Shown: positions 16,976 through 24,284 of the stretch, piece after piece
Position numbering within the stretch: the stretch's first letter is position 1
Layout of the letters: every line of letters begins with the position of its first letter
IMG/VR virus record: IMGVR_UViG_3300009370_000033
Span: 1-59,763 of that record
DNA: 59,763 nucleotides
Reading direction: 5' to 3' (one strand)
From: a virus
Notes under the pieces: generated by a model
What the model was told of the DNA's origin: nothing
Database searches by the model: none
The model's input: only the letters and a program-made list of their open reading frames with translations
Made by a program: the position numbers and the translations under genes

Positions 16976-17518
16976 GTGAAATTCGTAATTTCACTTGTTA
17001 TGTTTTTGTTGGTTAGTTTATTATCACACACAGTATATGGAGCAGATAGTAATACGGTAAGTAGTTCGACAGTCACAGGAACGACAACAGTTGACAGAAC
17101 ACCTAGTACAGCTGCTTCACCAAATGTAATTATAAATAATCAAGATGTATGTACTACTGGAATAAGTGGTGCGGCACAATCAGCTTGGTTTGGTCTTTCG
17201 TTTGGTAAAACGATAAGAGATGAGAATTGTGAACGATTAAAACTTGCACGTTCTTTATATGGTATGGGTATGAAAGTTGCTAGTGTTAGTTTAATGTGTC
17301 AAGATACAAGAGTTTTTCAAGCCATGGAAATGGCTGGTACTCCATGTCCGATAGATGGAAAGATTGGAGAAGCTGCAAAAGTCATATGGGACAAAGAACC
17401 ATATCGCAGACCAGACTATCACGAATGGCGAGAGAAACGAGAGAACAAAGATAAAGTTAAAGAGTTAGATACTTACAAGAATGATGAGGAGCCTGATTGG
17501 GATGATGACTACTATTAA
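16976..17518 (+). CDS. Secreted protein, unknown function (GTG start)
   Basis: 180 residues with GTG as start (16976) after AAGGAG at about 16962. A signal peptide (residues 1-22, cleavage after VYGA) leads into a Ser/Thr-rich linker, then a domain with four Cys and an acidic tail. The core pattern NCERLKLARSLYGMGMK with paired cysteines resembles small periplasmic proteins of marine T4-like phages. Function unknown. The end overlaps the next gene. Confidence 0.55.
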   Translation: MKFVISLVMFLLVSLLSHTVYGADSNTVSSSTVTGTTTVDRTPSTAASPNVIINNQDVCTTGISGAAQSAWFGLSFGKTIRDENCERLKLARSLYGMGMKVASVSLMCQDTRVFQAMEMAGTPCPIDGKIGEAAKVIWDKEPYRRPDYHEWREKRENKDKVKELDTYKNDEEPDWDDDYY

Positions 17519-18779
17519 AAAGCTGGGTAACCTGGTGAGTGAAGATTCCCCTAGTCTATCCAGATTTAACAGGAAGATCATCACGTTATTTAGCTGCCTA
17601 GTGATGATCTTCCTGGCCCATAATGTGTTTGCAGATACAGAAACGACTGCTGATGTAACAGAGAAAAGTGCAGGAGCTACTCACGAATGTGTGAGAACTG
17701 GTGGTCAATGTTCTTATGACCCACGAACTGATATATGGTCAGATAGTGGTACAGATGATGATGTAATTTATTGGGATAGACATGGTAAGAAATTTAGTAT
17801 TATGAATGACATCAGTACGTTTTTGACTGAGGAACAAATGCTTCAGGGTTTCACTATGGATAGTGCCATTGGTGTTAGAGATAGGAATAGTGTTGGTGGT
17901 GATGAATTTACTGTTGAGATAAAAGTAACAGATGGAACGACTACTTATTCTGATACACAAGAATTTACCATGGCATCTGGTTCAGCATATGAAACTGTAA
18001 CTAGTCAATTAATTGTTCCAGAGAATACATTAGCATATTCTCTTGCAACATTTGGTTTGATTATGGAAGGGGTGAGTTTGTCTAGTGGTTATGCAGGACC
18101 TCAAACCAATGCAATTAATTTAACTGCAACATATGAACTGATTAACAATGTAGAGGATACAGTATTAGACTTAGTTGCAAATGCTGTTGATGATATTCTT
18201 ACAGATACAGGTGTGTCTGCTATTGATACAGCTACAATGGAAATAAGTGTTGCAACTCCATCTGGTACTAGTAATATTAATGTTGGAGTAACGGCAACAC
18301 CAACAGCAGTTACATTATCTGTTCCAACTGTTGCTGGTAAGATAGAGAGAATCCAGATTAATACGGGTATGGCATCTAGTGATAGTCAACCAGAACAAGT
18401 AGCAGAAGTTGCAGAAGCAGTAGCAGAAGTTGAAACAGCTGTTGAAGAACAAGAATCTAGTTCTGAACAAAAAGAAGAAAAAGAAGATACGAAAGAAACT
18501 AAAACAGATAAAGCAAAAGCAGTACAAGCTATAGTTACAAGAGTTTTACAAGCAGTACAGATGGCAGGTGGAGATGCAGATGGTACGAAGTTAGCATTGA
18601 TGGGTATTCTTGGAACACCAGGATTTCGTTCTTATCAACAACAAGAAATACCAGATGTTGCATTTTATGATACGACTGTTGAGTACACATCAGAGAGTTA
18701 TGCAGATCCTCTTGGTGGAATATTTAATCTTGGGTCAGATCAAATGATGGATGCTATGACAGATGCACAATATGAATAA
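17502..18779 (+). CDS. Secreted protein, possible virion or surface component
   Basis: 425 residues. I chose ATG 17502 (ATG 17505 is equivalent) after GAGGAG at 17486-17491. A signal sequence covers about residues 18-42. The N-terminal half is beta-rich, a Glu/Ala/Lys-rich low-complexity stretch occupies about residues 300-340, and the C-terminus mentions repeated Tyr and Asp. The signal-peptide part is encoded by a perfect 15-bp inverted repeat (17570-17615) with higher GC than its surroundings. I do not recognise the family. Confidence 0.55.
   Translation: MMTTIKKLGNLVSEDSPSLSRFNRKIITLFSCLVMIFLAHNVFADTETTADVTEKSAGATHECVRTGGQCSYDPRTDIWSDSGTDDDVIYWDRHGKKFSIMNDISTFLTEEQMLQGFTMDSAIGVRDRNSVGGDEFTVEIKVTDGTTTYSDTQEFTMASGSAYETVTSQLIVPENTLAYSLATFGLIMEGVSLSSGYAGPQTNAINLTATYELINNVEDTVLDLVANAVDDILTDTGVSAIDTATMEISVATPSGTSNINVGVTATPTAVTLSVPTVAGKIERIQINTGMASSDSQPEQVAEVAEAVAEVETAVEEQESSSEQKEEKEDTKETKTDKAKAVQAIVTRVLQAVQMAGGDADGTKLALMGILGTPGFRSYQQQEIPDVAFYDTTVEYTSESYADPLGGIFNLGSDQMMDAMTDAQYE
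17570..17615. repeat. Perfect 15-bp intragenic inverted repeat
   Basis: CAGGAAGATCATCAC (17570-17584) is the exact reverse complement of 17601-17615, with a 16-nt loop. The RNA hairpin would lie about 70 nt inside the secreted-protein gene, across its signal-peptide codons. Confidence 0.85.
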
Positions 18780-18788
18780 GGAGAATAG

Positions 18789-19118
18789 ATGGCAGAGATA
18801 ATACATATTACGGAGTCAGCATATAATATGGCTAAGTCACAATTAGAAGGTGATGACAATTTACGATTAGCTGTTGCAGGTGGTGGATGCTCTGGAATGT
18901 CTTATGAATTATATTCTGAAGAAGCAGATAAAGTTCAAGAGATTGATACTGTTATTGACTATCCAGATTTTAAAGTTGTAATAGATCAAAAGAGTTTAAT
19001 TTACTTGAAAGGCATTGAATTAGATTATGAGGGTGGTTTGGAAGGTAATGGCTTTCAATTTGGTAATCCTAATGCTACAAACACTTGTGGTTGTGGCGAA
19101 TCATTTTCGGTGGTATAA
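18789..19118 (+). CDS. A-type iron-sulphur carrier (HesB/IscA/ErpA family)
   Basis: 109 residues and full length. The three cluster ligands are present: Cys34 in GGGCSGM and Cys100/Cys102 in CGCGESF. A-type carriers pass Fe-S clusters to client enzymes in the cytoplasm. AAGGAG precedes the ATG. In a phage it may support host Fe-S enzymes during infection; no Fe-S client is evident in this window. Confidence 0.88.
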   Translation: MAEIIHITESAYNMAKSQLEGDDNLRLAVAGGGCSGMSYELYSEEADKVQEIDTVIDYPDFKVVIDQKSLIYLKGIELDYEGGLEGNGFQFGNPNATNTCGCGESFSVV

Positions 19119-19684
19119 TGGCAGACGTAGAGTACAAGGGAGTTAGTGTAACAGGTATTAAAGGTGGATATTTATTAGTATTGTTTCCATTGTTCGGATC
19201 AATTATTGGTGGTCTTTGGGGTGGATTTGAATTGTGGACACGTTATCAATCTATGGAACAAAAGATCAATGAATATGTTGCACCAGATTTATCTGGTTTT
19301 GATAAACGTATTGAAGTTATGGAAACTCTTATCAAAGAACAACGAACAACTATTAATACAGAACTTGGTGCGTTAAAAGACCTTGTTGCAGATGCACAAG
19401 AAACTTCTCGCGATATTCGTACAGATATTAAAGGAGAGATTGGAGAACAATCAGATCAAATTTCTGCGATAGATAAAAGGTCAAGAGAAGATGGTCTTGA
19501 AACAAGACAAGCTATGAGAGGTGCAGAGAGTGAGATAAGAGATTTAATCACACAAACGTCTAAAAGATGGGATGATAAGTTGACTAAAGTTGATTCTCAA
19601 ATTGAGAACTTGGAGAAAAAAATAGATAAGAAAATAACAAAAGCATTAGAAAATCCTCTAGCTGCTATGACGAAAACAAAATGA
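19118..19684 (+). CDS. Membrane protein with long coiled coil
   Basis: 188 residues. I chose ATG 19118, which overlaps the preceding stop (TAATG). A membrane segment (about residues 18-36) is followed by an extended heptad-repeat coiled coil to the end. The architecture resembles tail-anchored or holin-associated phage proteins, but nothing specific is recognised. Confidence 0.6.
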   Translation: MADVEYKGVSVTGIKGGYLLVLFPLFGSIIGGLWGGFELWTRYQSMEQKINEYVAPDLSGFDKRIEVMETLIKEQRTTINTELGALKDLVADAQETSRDIRTDIKGEIGEQSDQISAIDKRSREDGLETRQAMRGAESEIRDLITQTSKRWDDKLTKVDSQIENLEKKIDKKITKALENPLAAMTKTK

Positions 19685-19857
19685 TGGAGGCAGATCCGAA
19701 TGTAAAAGTAGTAGAAATTGTGCCTAAGACTATAGAAGATGAGCTTAAAGAGTTAAAGAAAGAAAATGCTGAGATGAAAGGTACACTTAATAAACTCAAG
19801 TCGTATGTTCATCCAAATCATCACTACTTGTATTTTAAGGAGAAGAAAAATGTTTAA
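19684..19857 (+). CDS. Small coiled-coil protein
   Basis: 57 residues read from ATG 19684 (overlapping the previous TGA) to TAA 19855-19857. It contains a short coiled coil (EDELKELKKENAEMKGTL) and a C-terminal SYVHPNHHYLYF segment. Tight coupling to the upstream coiled-coil membrane protein suggests joint expression. No known family. Confidence 0.5.
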   Translation: MEADPNVKVVEIVPKTIEDELKELKKENAEMKGTLNKLKSYVHPNHHYLYFKEKKNV

Positions 19858-19933
19858 TAATCGAACTTTGTTGATATTGGGGATTTGGTCAGCATTTTTG
19901 ATAGCAATTATTTGGTGGATGAGTAGTGTGTAA
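19850..19933 (+). CDS. Tiny single-helix membrane protein
   Basis: 27 residues from ATG 19850, preceded by AAGGAG (19836-19841), overlapping the previous gene by 8 bp. It consists of a short polar start and one membrane helix with Trp residues. Plausible because of the ribosome site and hydrophobicity, but too short for any family call. Confidence 0.4.
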   Translation: MFNNRTLLILGIWSAFLIAIIWWMSSV

Positions 19934-19949
19934 TATTTAGGAGGTTGTT

Positions 19950-20285
19950 ATGGTTCGTTATTTTAAGAAAGGCCAGATAGTTCTTAAAGAAGGCAACACA
20001 GATCGTGATGCATATATAATAGAACATGGTGAATGTGAAGTGTTAAAGAATGATGAAGTGATTGCCACACTTGGTAAGAATGAAATCTTTGGTGAACTTG
20101 GTTGGTTACAACATATACCAAGAAGTGCAACAGTAAAAGCAGTTAGTGATGTGACGCTTCGTGTTATTAAAGCAGAAGAAGCTCCATTGTTTATGGAACA
20201 TAATCCAAAAGCATTGATTCCAGTTTTAAAGATTGTTTGTAGTAGAATGGGAGATATGCTTGATAAAATGAGTAAACATACATGA
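19950..20285 (+). CDS. Stand-alone cyclic-nucleotide-binding domain protein
   Basis: 111 residues, almost exactly one cNMP-binding domain of the CRP/PKA-R fold. The phosphate-binding cassette FGELGWLQHIPRSATV has the Glu (49) that holds the ribose 2'-OH and the Arg (58) that holds the cyclic phosphate. There is no DNA-binding helix-turn-helix, kinase or channel domain. It could sequester a cyclic nucleotide or regulate a partner protein. AGGAGG precedes the ATG, and it overlaps the nuclease gene by 4 bp. Confidence 0.85.
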   Translation: MVRYFKKGQIVLKEGNTDRDAYIIEHGECEVLKNDEVIATLGKNEIFGELGWLQHIPRSATVKAVSDVTLRVIKAEEAPLFMEHNPKALIPVLKIVCSRMGDMLDKMSKHT

Positions 20286-20980
20286 AGAAATTTATACATA
20301 GAGATGATGTTGGTGATTTTGAATGTCCAGAGATAAAAGTTATTGATGGTAAACGATTTTATGTAACTCCTGATGGTAAAAACTATCCAAGTATTACAAC
20401 AATACTAGCTCAACAAGAAAATTTAGGTCTTGAGGCATGGAAAGCTAAAGTTGGTGAAAAAGAAGCCAGACGTATTTCCAAAGAGTCAGCAAGAATTGGT
20501 ACGGCTGTCCATCAATTAGCTGAGTATTATTTGTCTAATGTACAAGTTAAGTTAGATAAAGAAGAAAAGAAGATTATAGACACATTTAATCGTCTACGCT
20601 TCTTACTTGGTAATATAAATAATATAGTAGGTTTAGAAATTCCATTGTTTTCTGATCTGTTGCGTGTTGCTGGTACGACTGATTGTATAGCAGAGTATAA
20701 TGGTCAATTATCTATTATAGATTTTAAGACATCACGCAAACCAAAGAAAGCAGAATGGATTGATGATTATTATATGCAGACATTTGCTTATAAGTTAATG
20801 TTTGAAGAAATGACAGGGATAGAGATACAGCAAATAGTTATCTTGGTTGCTTGTACTGAATCGTTTGATGTTCAAGTGTTCAAGAAACCAGCTAAAGATG
20901 CAGATGAGTGGTTAGAGAAGTTAGTCAAGATTATGAAAGCAAATCCACATATAACTGGTATGATGCATCAACCATTTTAA
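20282..20980 (+). CDS. RecB/Cas4-like PD-(D/E)XK nuclease
   Basis: 232 residues. The order of motifs fits the RecB-type nuclease fold: GTAVHQLAEYY (His77), GLEIPL (Glu119), AGTTDCIAEY (Asp134) and IIDFKTSR (Asp147, Lys149). Phage proteins of this kind are exonucleases in recombination or end processing. No Fe-S cysteine cluster is seen, so it is not a typical Cas4. It overlaps the cyclic-nucleotide protein by 4 bp. Confidence 0.8.
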   Translation: MKKFIHRDDVGDFECPEIKVIDGKRFYVTPDGKNYPSITTILAQQENLGLEAWKAKVGEKEARRISKESARIGTAVHQLAEYYLSNVQVKLDKEEKKIIDTFNRLRFLLGNINNIVGLEIPLFSDLLRVAGTTDCIAEYNGQLSIIDFKTSRKPKKAEWIDDYYMQTFAYKLMFEEMTGIEIQQIVILVACTESFDVQVFKKPAKDADEWLEKLVKIMKANPHITGMMHQPF

Positions 20981-20992
20981 AGGAGAAGTACA

Positions 20993-21391
20993 ATGGCAGA
21001 TTTTGATTTAGACAGTATAGATGATATAGATTATAACATGGATTTTGGTTTTACTACTGTAGATGAAGATGAAGTACAGGAGTTTGAAACAGCAGTACAA
21101 GAGAAAGTAGCAAAGGCTACTCAACAAGAAACTGGTGCATTAGAAGGCAAGATTGATGAATTAATTAAAATGCGCAAAGATGATAATAGCTATCAAGTTC
21201 TTTTTGAAAAACGCAAAGCTGAGTTAGAAGAAGTTTATAAAGGACAAATGAAAAAAGTTGAAAAATTAATTTTACCTTTGCTATATAATTTGATGAAGAA
21301 TCCAGAAAACGAATATATTAAATGGCCGGGTAGAACAACTATTGTTCAAAAACAAATTAATAAAATAGTAGCAATTACTAGAGGAGTATGA
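20993..21391 (+). CDS. Acidic helical phage protein, unknown function
   Basis: 132 residues. The N-terminus is very acidic (DFDLDSIDDIDYNMDF), followed by helices and a C-terminal WPGRTTIVQKQINKI motif that I associate with a small conserved protein of T4-like marine phages. AAGGAG precedes the ATG. A regulatory or replication-associated role is possible but not shown. Confidence 0.55.
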   Translation: MADFDLDSIDDIDYNMDFGFTTVDEDEVQEFETAVQEKVAKATQQETGALEGKIDELIKMRKDDNSYQVLFEKRKAELEEVYKGQMKKVEKLILPLLYNLMKNPENEYIKWPGRTTIVQKQINKIVAITRGV

Positions 21392-21392
21392 T

Positions 21393-21476
21393 ATGACACA
21401 AGGAGATTTATGGATGTGGGTTGGTGGTGTTGTAGTATTGATAGCATGTTATAAATTAGTAAAAACTTATTATTAA
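21393..21476 (+). CDS. Tiny membrane protein
   Basis: 27 residues with one membrane helix (about residues 7-22) and a short basic/aromatic tail. GAGGAG sits upstream near 21381-21386. It starts 2 bp after the preceding stop. No family. Confidence 0.4.
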   Translation: MTQGDLWMWVGGVVVLIACYKLVKTYY

Positions 21477-21489
21477 AAGGAGGTTTGTT

Positions 21490-21702
21490 ATGTCTGTTAT
21501 TTTAATTACTATTGGTCTTGTATTTGGTGCTTATTTGTATCAACCTATGTGGTTTGACAATGGGCCATATCATTATGTAAGTTCACATGAGTCATTAGCT
21601 GATTGTGAAAGAGCCAAAACTTCTGGCCATGATGAAACTTATGGGAAAGATTTGATTTGTGCTGATGGTGAATTGTATATGAAGAAGGAGGATGAAAAAT
21701 GA
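21490..21702 (+). CDS. Small membrane or secreted protein
   Basis: 70 residues. A hydrophobic N-terminus (about residues 2-17) may be a signal or anchor; the rest has two Cys (DCERAK and LICADG) that could pair outside the cytoplasm. AAGGAGG precedes the start. The end overlaps the ALDH start by 4 bp. Unknown function. Confidence 0.55.
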   Translation: MSVILITIGLVFGAYLYQPMWFDNGPYHYVSSHESLADCERAKTSGHDETYGKDLICADGELYMKKEDEK

Positions 21703-23198
21703 TTTATAAGAATTTTATCGGTGGTGTGTGGATGGAGTCTATTACTGGTAAGACTTTTAAATCTCATAATCCAGCACATACGGGTCAAGAAGTTGGTGAG
21801 TTTCAAGACTCAGGCCGAGTTGATATTGATCGTGCAGTTGAATTTGCAAAAGATGCTTTCAAGATGTGGAGCCATACACCTGCACCAAAACGTGCAGAGA
21901 TTCTTTTTAAAGCTGCACAGATTATGGAACGTGATAAAGAGTGTATTGCAAAGGGCATGACTCAAGAGATGGGCAAGATTCTTGCTGAAACTAGAGGAGA
22001 TGTTCAAGAAGCAATCGACATGGCATATTATGCAGCTGGTGAAGGTAGACGAATGGCTGGTGAAACAAATCCATCTGAATTAAAAGATAAGATGGTGATG
22101 ACTATTCGACAACCAATGGGAGTTATTGGTGCGATAACGCCGTGGAACTTTCCAATAGCAATACCTGCATGGAAAGCATTTCCAGCATTAGTTGCTGGTA
22201 ACACAATGGTTATTAAACCAGCAGAAGATACTCCGTGGTCAGTTATTAAATTAGCTGAAGTTTTTATTGAAGCTGGATTACCACCTGGTGTATTTAATGT
22301 TGTAACTGGTTATGGCCCGACAGCTGGATTACCACTTGTAAGAAATAAAGATGTTAAGATGTTATCGTTTACTGGTTCAACAGCAACTGGTAAAATCATT
22401 GCGACTACTTGTGCAGAACTTGGTAAACAGTATTCACTTGAGATGGGTGGTAAGAATGGCATTATTGTAGATAAAGATGCAGACCTCGACCTTGCAGTTG
22501 AAGGAGTTGCATTTGGAGCATTTGGAACTACGGGTCAAAGATGTACTGCTTGTTCCAGAGTGTTTATCCACGAAGATGTTAAAGAAGAATTTACAGAGAA
22601 GCTAGTAGCAAAAGCACAATCGTTATTTCTTGGTGATGGACTAGATGAAACAGTCCACATGGGACCCTTGATAAATGAGAAAGCTGTACGCAAAGTAGAT
22701 AAGTATGTTAGAGATGCAAAAGATCGTTTTGCTTTTGAAGGTGGTGGCAAGTTACTTTGTGGTGGCAATTTTATAACTGAACCAACTGATACGACTTATG
22801 GTTGGTTTTTTGAACCTACAATTTTTGATGATGTAGATGTTAATGATCCACTTATGCAAGAAGAAATCTTTGGGCCAGTAGTTGCCTTAACTACTTTTAA
22901 TAATCCCATTGAAGCACTTTGGCAAATCAATAATACTGCTTATGGTTTAAGTGCAGCTCTTTATACTAGTGATGTCAATTTTGCCATGATGGCATTTAAG
23001 CATATCGAAACTGGATTGGTTTATGTTAACGCCTCCTGTATTGGTGCAGAGGTGCATCTCCCCTTTGGAGGACTAAAAGGAACAGGAAATGGACATAGAG
23101 ATGCTGGTCAAACCATGCTTGATAACTGTACTGAATGGAAGGTCTGCTCTATAGACTTCTCAGGGCGTATCCAAAAGGCACAAATAGACAACGAATAA
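21699..23198 (+). CDS. NAD-type aldehyde dehydrogenase, semialdehyde class
   Basis: 499 residues and full length. Catalytic Cys282 (GQRCTAC), general base Glu248 (LEMGGKN), oxyanion Asn150 (PWNFP) and the cofactor residues Lys173/Glu176 (KPAE) are present; Glu176 favours NAD. The C-terminal signature GAEVHLPFGG followed by GNGHRDAG resembles bacterial 2-oxoglutarate-semialdehyde and 2-aminoadipate-semialdehyde dehydrogenases. A saccharopine dehydrogenase-like enzyme at 3588 could make 2-aminoadipate semialdehyde, so this may be the next step. The exact substrate cannot be settled by eye. The operon ends here, before the hairpin at 23196. Confidence 0.88.
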   Translation: MIYKNFIGGVWMESITGKTFKSHNPAHTGQEVGEFQDSGRVDIDRAVEFAKDAFKMWSHTPAPKRAEILFKAAQIMERDKECIAKGMTQEMGKILAETRGDVQEAIDMAYYAAGEGRRMAGETNPSELKDKMVMTIRQPMGVIGAITPWNFPIAIPAWKAFPALVAGNTMVIKPAEDTPWSVIKLAEVFIEAGLPPGVFNVVTGYGPTAGLPLVRNKDVKMLSFTGSTATGKIIATTCAELGKQYSLEMGGKNGIIVDKDADLDLAVEGVAFGAFGTTGQRCTACSRVFIHEDVKEEFTEKLVAKAQSLFLGDGLDETVHMGPLINEKAVRKVDKYVRDAKDRFAFEGGGKLLCGGNFITEPTDTTYGWFFEPTIFDDVDVNDPLMQEEIFGPVVALTTFNNPIEALWQINNTAYGLSAALYTSDVNFAMMAFKHIETGLVYVNASCIGAEVHLPFGGLKGTGNGHRDAGQTMLDNCTEWKVCSIDFSGRIQKAQIDNE

Positions 23199-23222
23199 GT
23201 CCTTATTTTACAAGGACTTACA
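23196..23222. promoter_or_regulatory. Hairpin with ACTTACA motif
   Basis: TAAGTCCTT (23196-23204) pairs exactly with AAGGACTTA (23212-23220) around a 7-nt loop. The right arm runs into ACTTACA (23216-23222), which ends 14 bp before the -35 box of the next promoter. It includes the ALDH stop codon and may also act as a terminator. Confidence 0.65.
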
Positions 23223-23236
23223 TGCCATGTTTTTCC

Positions 23237-23272
23237 TTGTATTTTAGGGCATTATTTGCTATAATAGTAGTA
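23237..23272 (+). promoter_or_regulatory. Sigma70-type promoter for the 23298 operon
   Basis: -35 TTGTAT (23237-23242), 17-bp spacer, extended -10 TGC-TATAAT (23260-23265), then AGTAGTATATTAA as in the promoter at 10495. Confidence 0.85.
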
Positions 23273-23297
23273 TATTAATGATTAATGGAGCTTTGTT

Positions 23298-23651
23298 ATG
23301 AGTGATTCAGATTGCCCTTATAAATTAGAACCACAAAAGACGTATGATACGATTATGGCATATTGTCAATCTTGTCATAAACGAATTGATATTCCAGTTG
23401 TCCATGAAAAGGCAACAAATAATCAATATCAGTTGGTAAGTGTTCCAGTTGTTTTAAGTGATAAGTTAAATAACTATAAGGCCTATTGCAATAATTGTGG
23501 TAGTACAAACATTATTGAAAAACAACAGAAAGTAACAAATTTTGAAGTGTTTACTGTAAAGCTTGATTGTTCTAATATGAATGAAGGTACTGATTCTTGG
23601 TATGAAAATGATTCATCATCAAGTGGTGATGGTCATCCAAGAAAATTTTAA
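23298..23651 (+). CDS. Zinc-ribbon protein, unknown function
   Basis: 117 residues. CxxC pairs CQSC (about residues 23-26) and CNNC (about 56-59) suggest a zinc ribbon; the C-terminal tail is Ser/Asp-rich and likely disordered. It is the first gene after the promoter at 23237, with TGGAG upstream. A role in early takeover is conceivable from its promoter-proximal position but untested. Confidence 0.55.
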   Translation: MSDSDCPYKLEPQKTYDTIMAYCQSCHKRIDIPVVHEKATNNQYQLVSVPVVLSDKLNNYKAYCNNCGSTNIIEKQQKVTNFEVFTVKLDCSNMNEGTDSWYENDSSSSGDGHPRKF

Positions 23652-23661
23652 AGGAGAAGTT

Positions 23662-24264
23662 ATGAAACATTTTATTATGATTAGTTTGATTTTCTTGTTG
23701 GGTGCTTGTGGTACAATTCCAACAATACCAGAACCTCCAAAGGCACTTACAGAATATTCGCCCCCGAAATGGGTTATCGCTGGAGGTGGTGCATTTACTG
23801 ATAAAGATGGTAAAGCATTTTATGGTGTTGGTTCTGCTACTGGTATTAAGAATTTTTCACTACAACGTCAGATTGCTGATGATCGAGCAAGAGCTGATCT
23901 TGCAAAAGTGTTTGAGTATTACACTCAATCATTAACAAAAGATTATCAGGCTCATACGACTGCTGGTAATTTTGATGCTTCTACTGAAGAACAGAACTCT
24001 GAAAATGCCGTTAAAGTTGTCGTAGCTAATACTCTTAGAGGTGTTATTATTATAGATCACTTTGAGATTCCAGCAAGGCGTGAGATGTTATCTCTTGCAC
24101 GTTTAGATTATAATGCCTTTAAACAGAATTTGCAAGAGGCAAAAGAATTTAAACAGTTACCATCTAAAGTGCGTGAAGATATTAAAGAACGTGCTGATGC
24201 TTTACATAAAGAGTTGGAGAAAGACTCCAATAAACTTATTGAAGGACAGACATTCTTTGATTAA
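23662..24264 (+). CDS. LPP20-like lipoprotein
   Basis: 200 residues. I chose ATG 23662 with AAGGAG upstream. The lipobox LLGAC gives Cys16. The mature protein has an LPP20-type core (YGVGSA...IADDRARADLAKVFEYY) and a helical C-terminus. LPP20/FlgP relatives sit in or on the outer membrane. The next gene carries a diverged copy of the same domain, so the two may act together. A change of host surface or secretion is possible. Confidence 0.65.
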   Translation: MKHFIMISLIFLLGACGTIPTIPEPPKALTEYSPPKWVIAGGGAFTDKDGKAFYGVGSATGIKNFSLQRQIADDRARADLAKVFEYYTQSLTKDYQAHTTAGNFDASTEEQNSENAVKVVVANTLRGVIIIDHFEIPARREMLSLARLDYNAFKQNLQEAKEFKQLPSKVREDIKERADALHKELEKDSNKLIEGQTFFD

Positions 24265-24284
24265 TTTTTAATGGAGTTTATATC

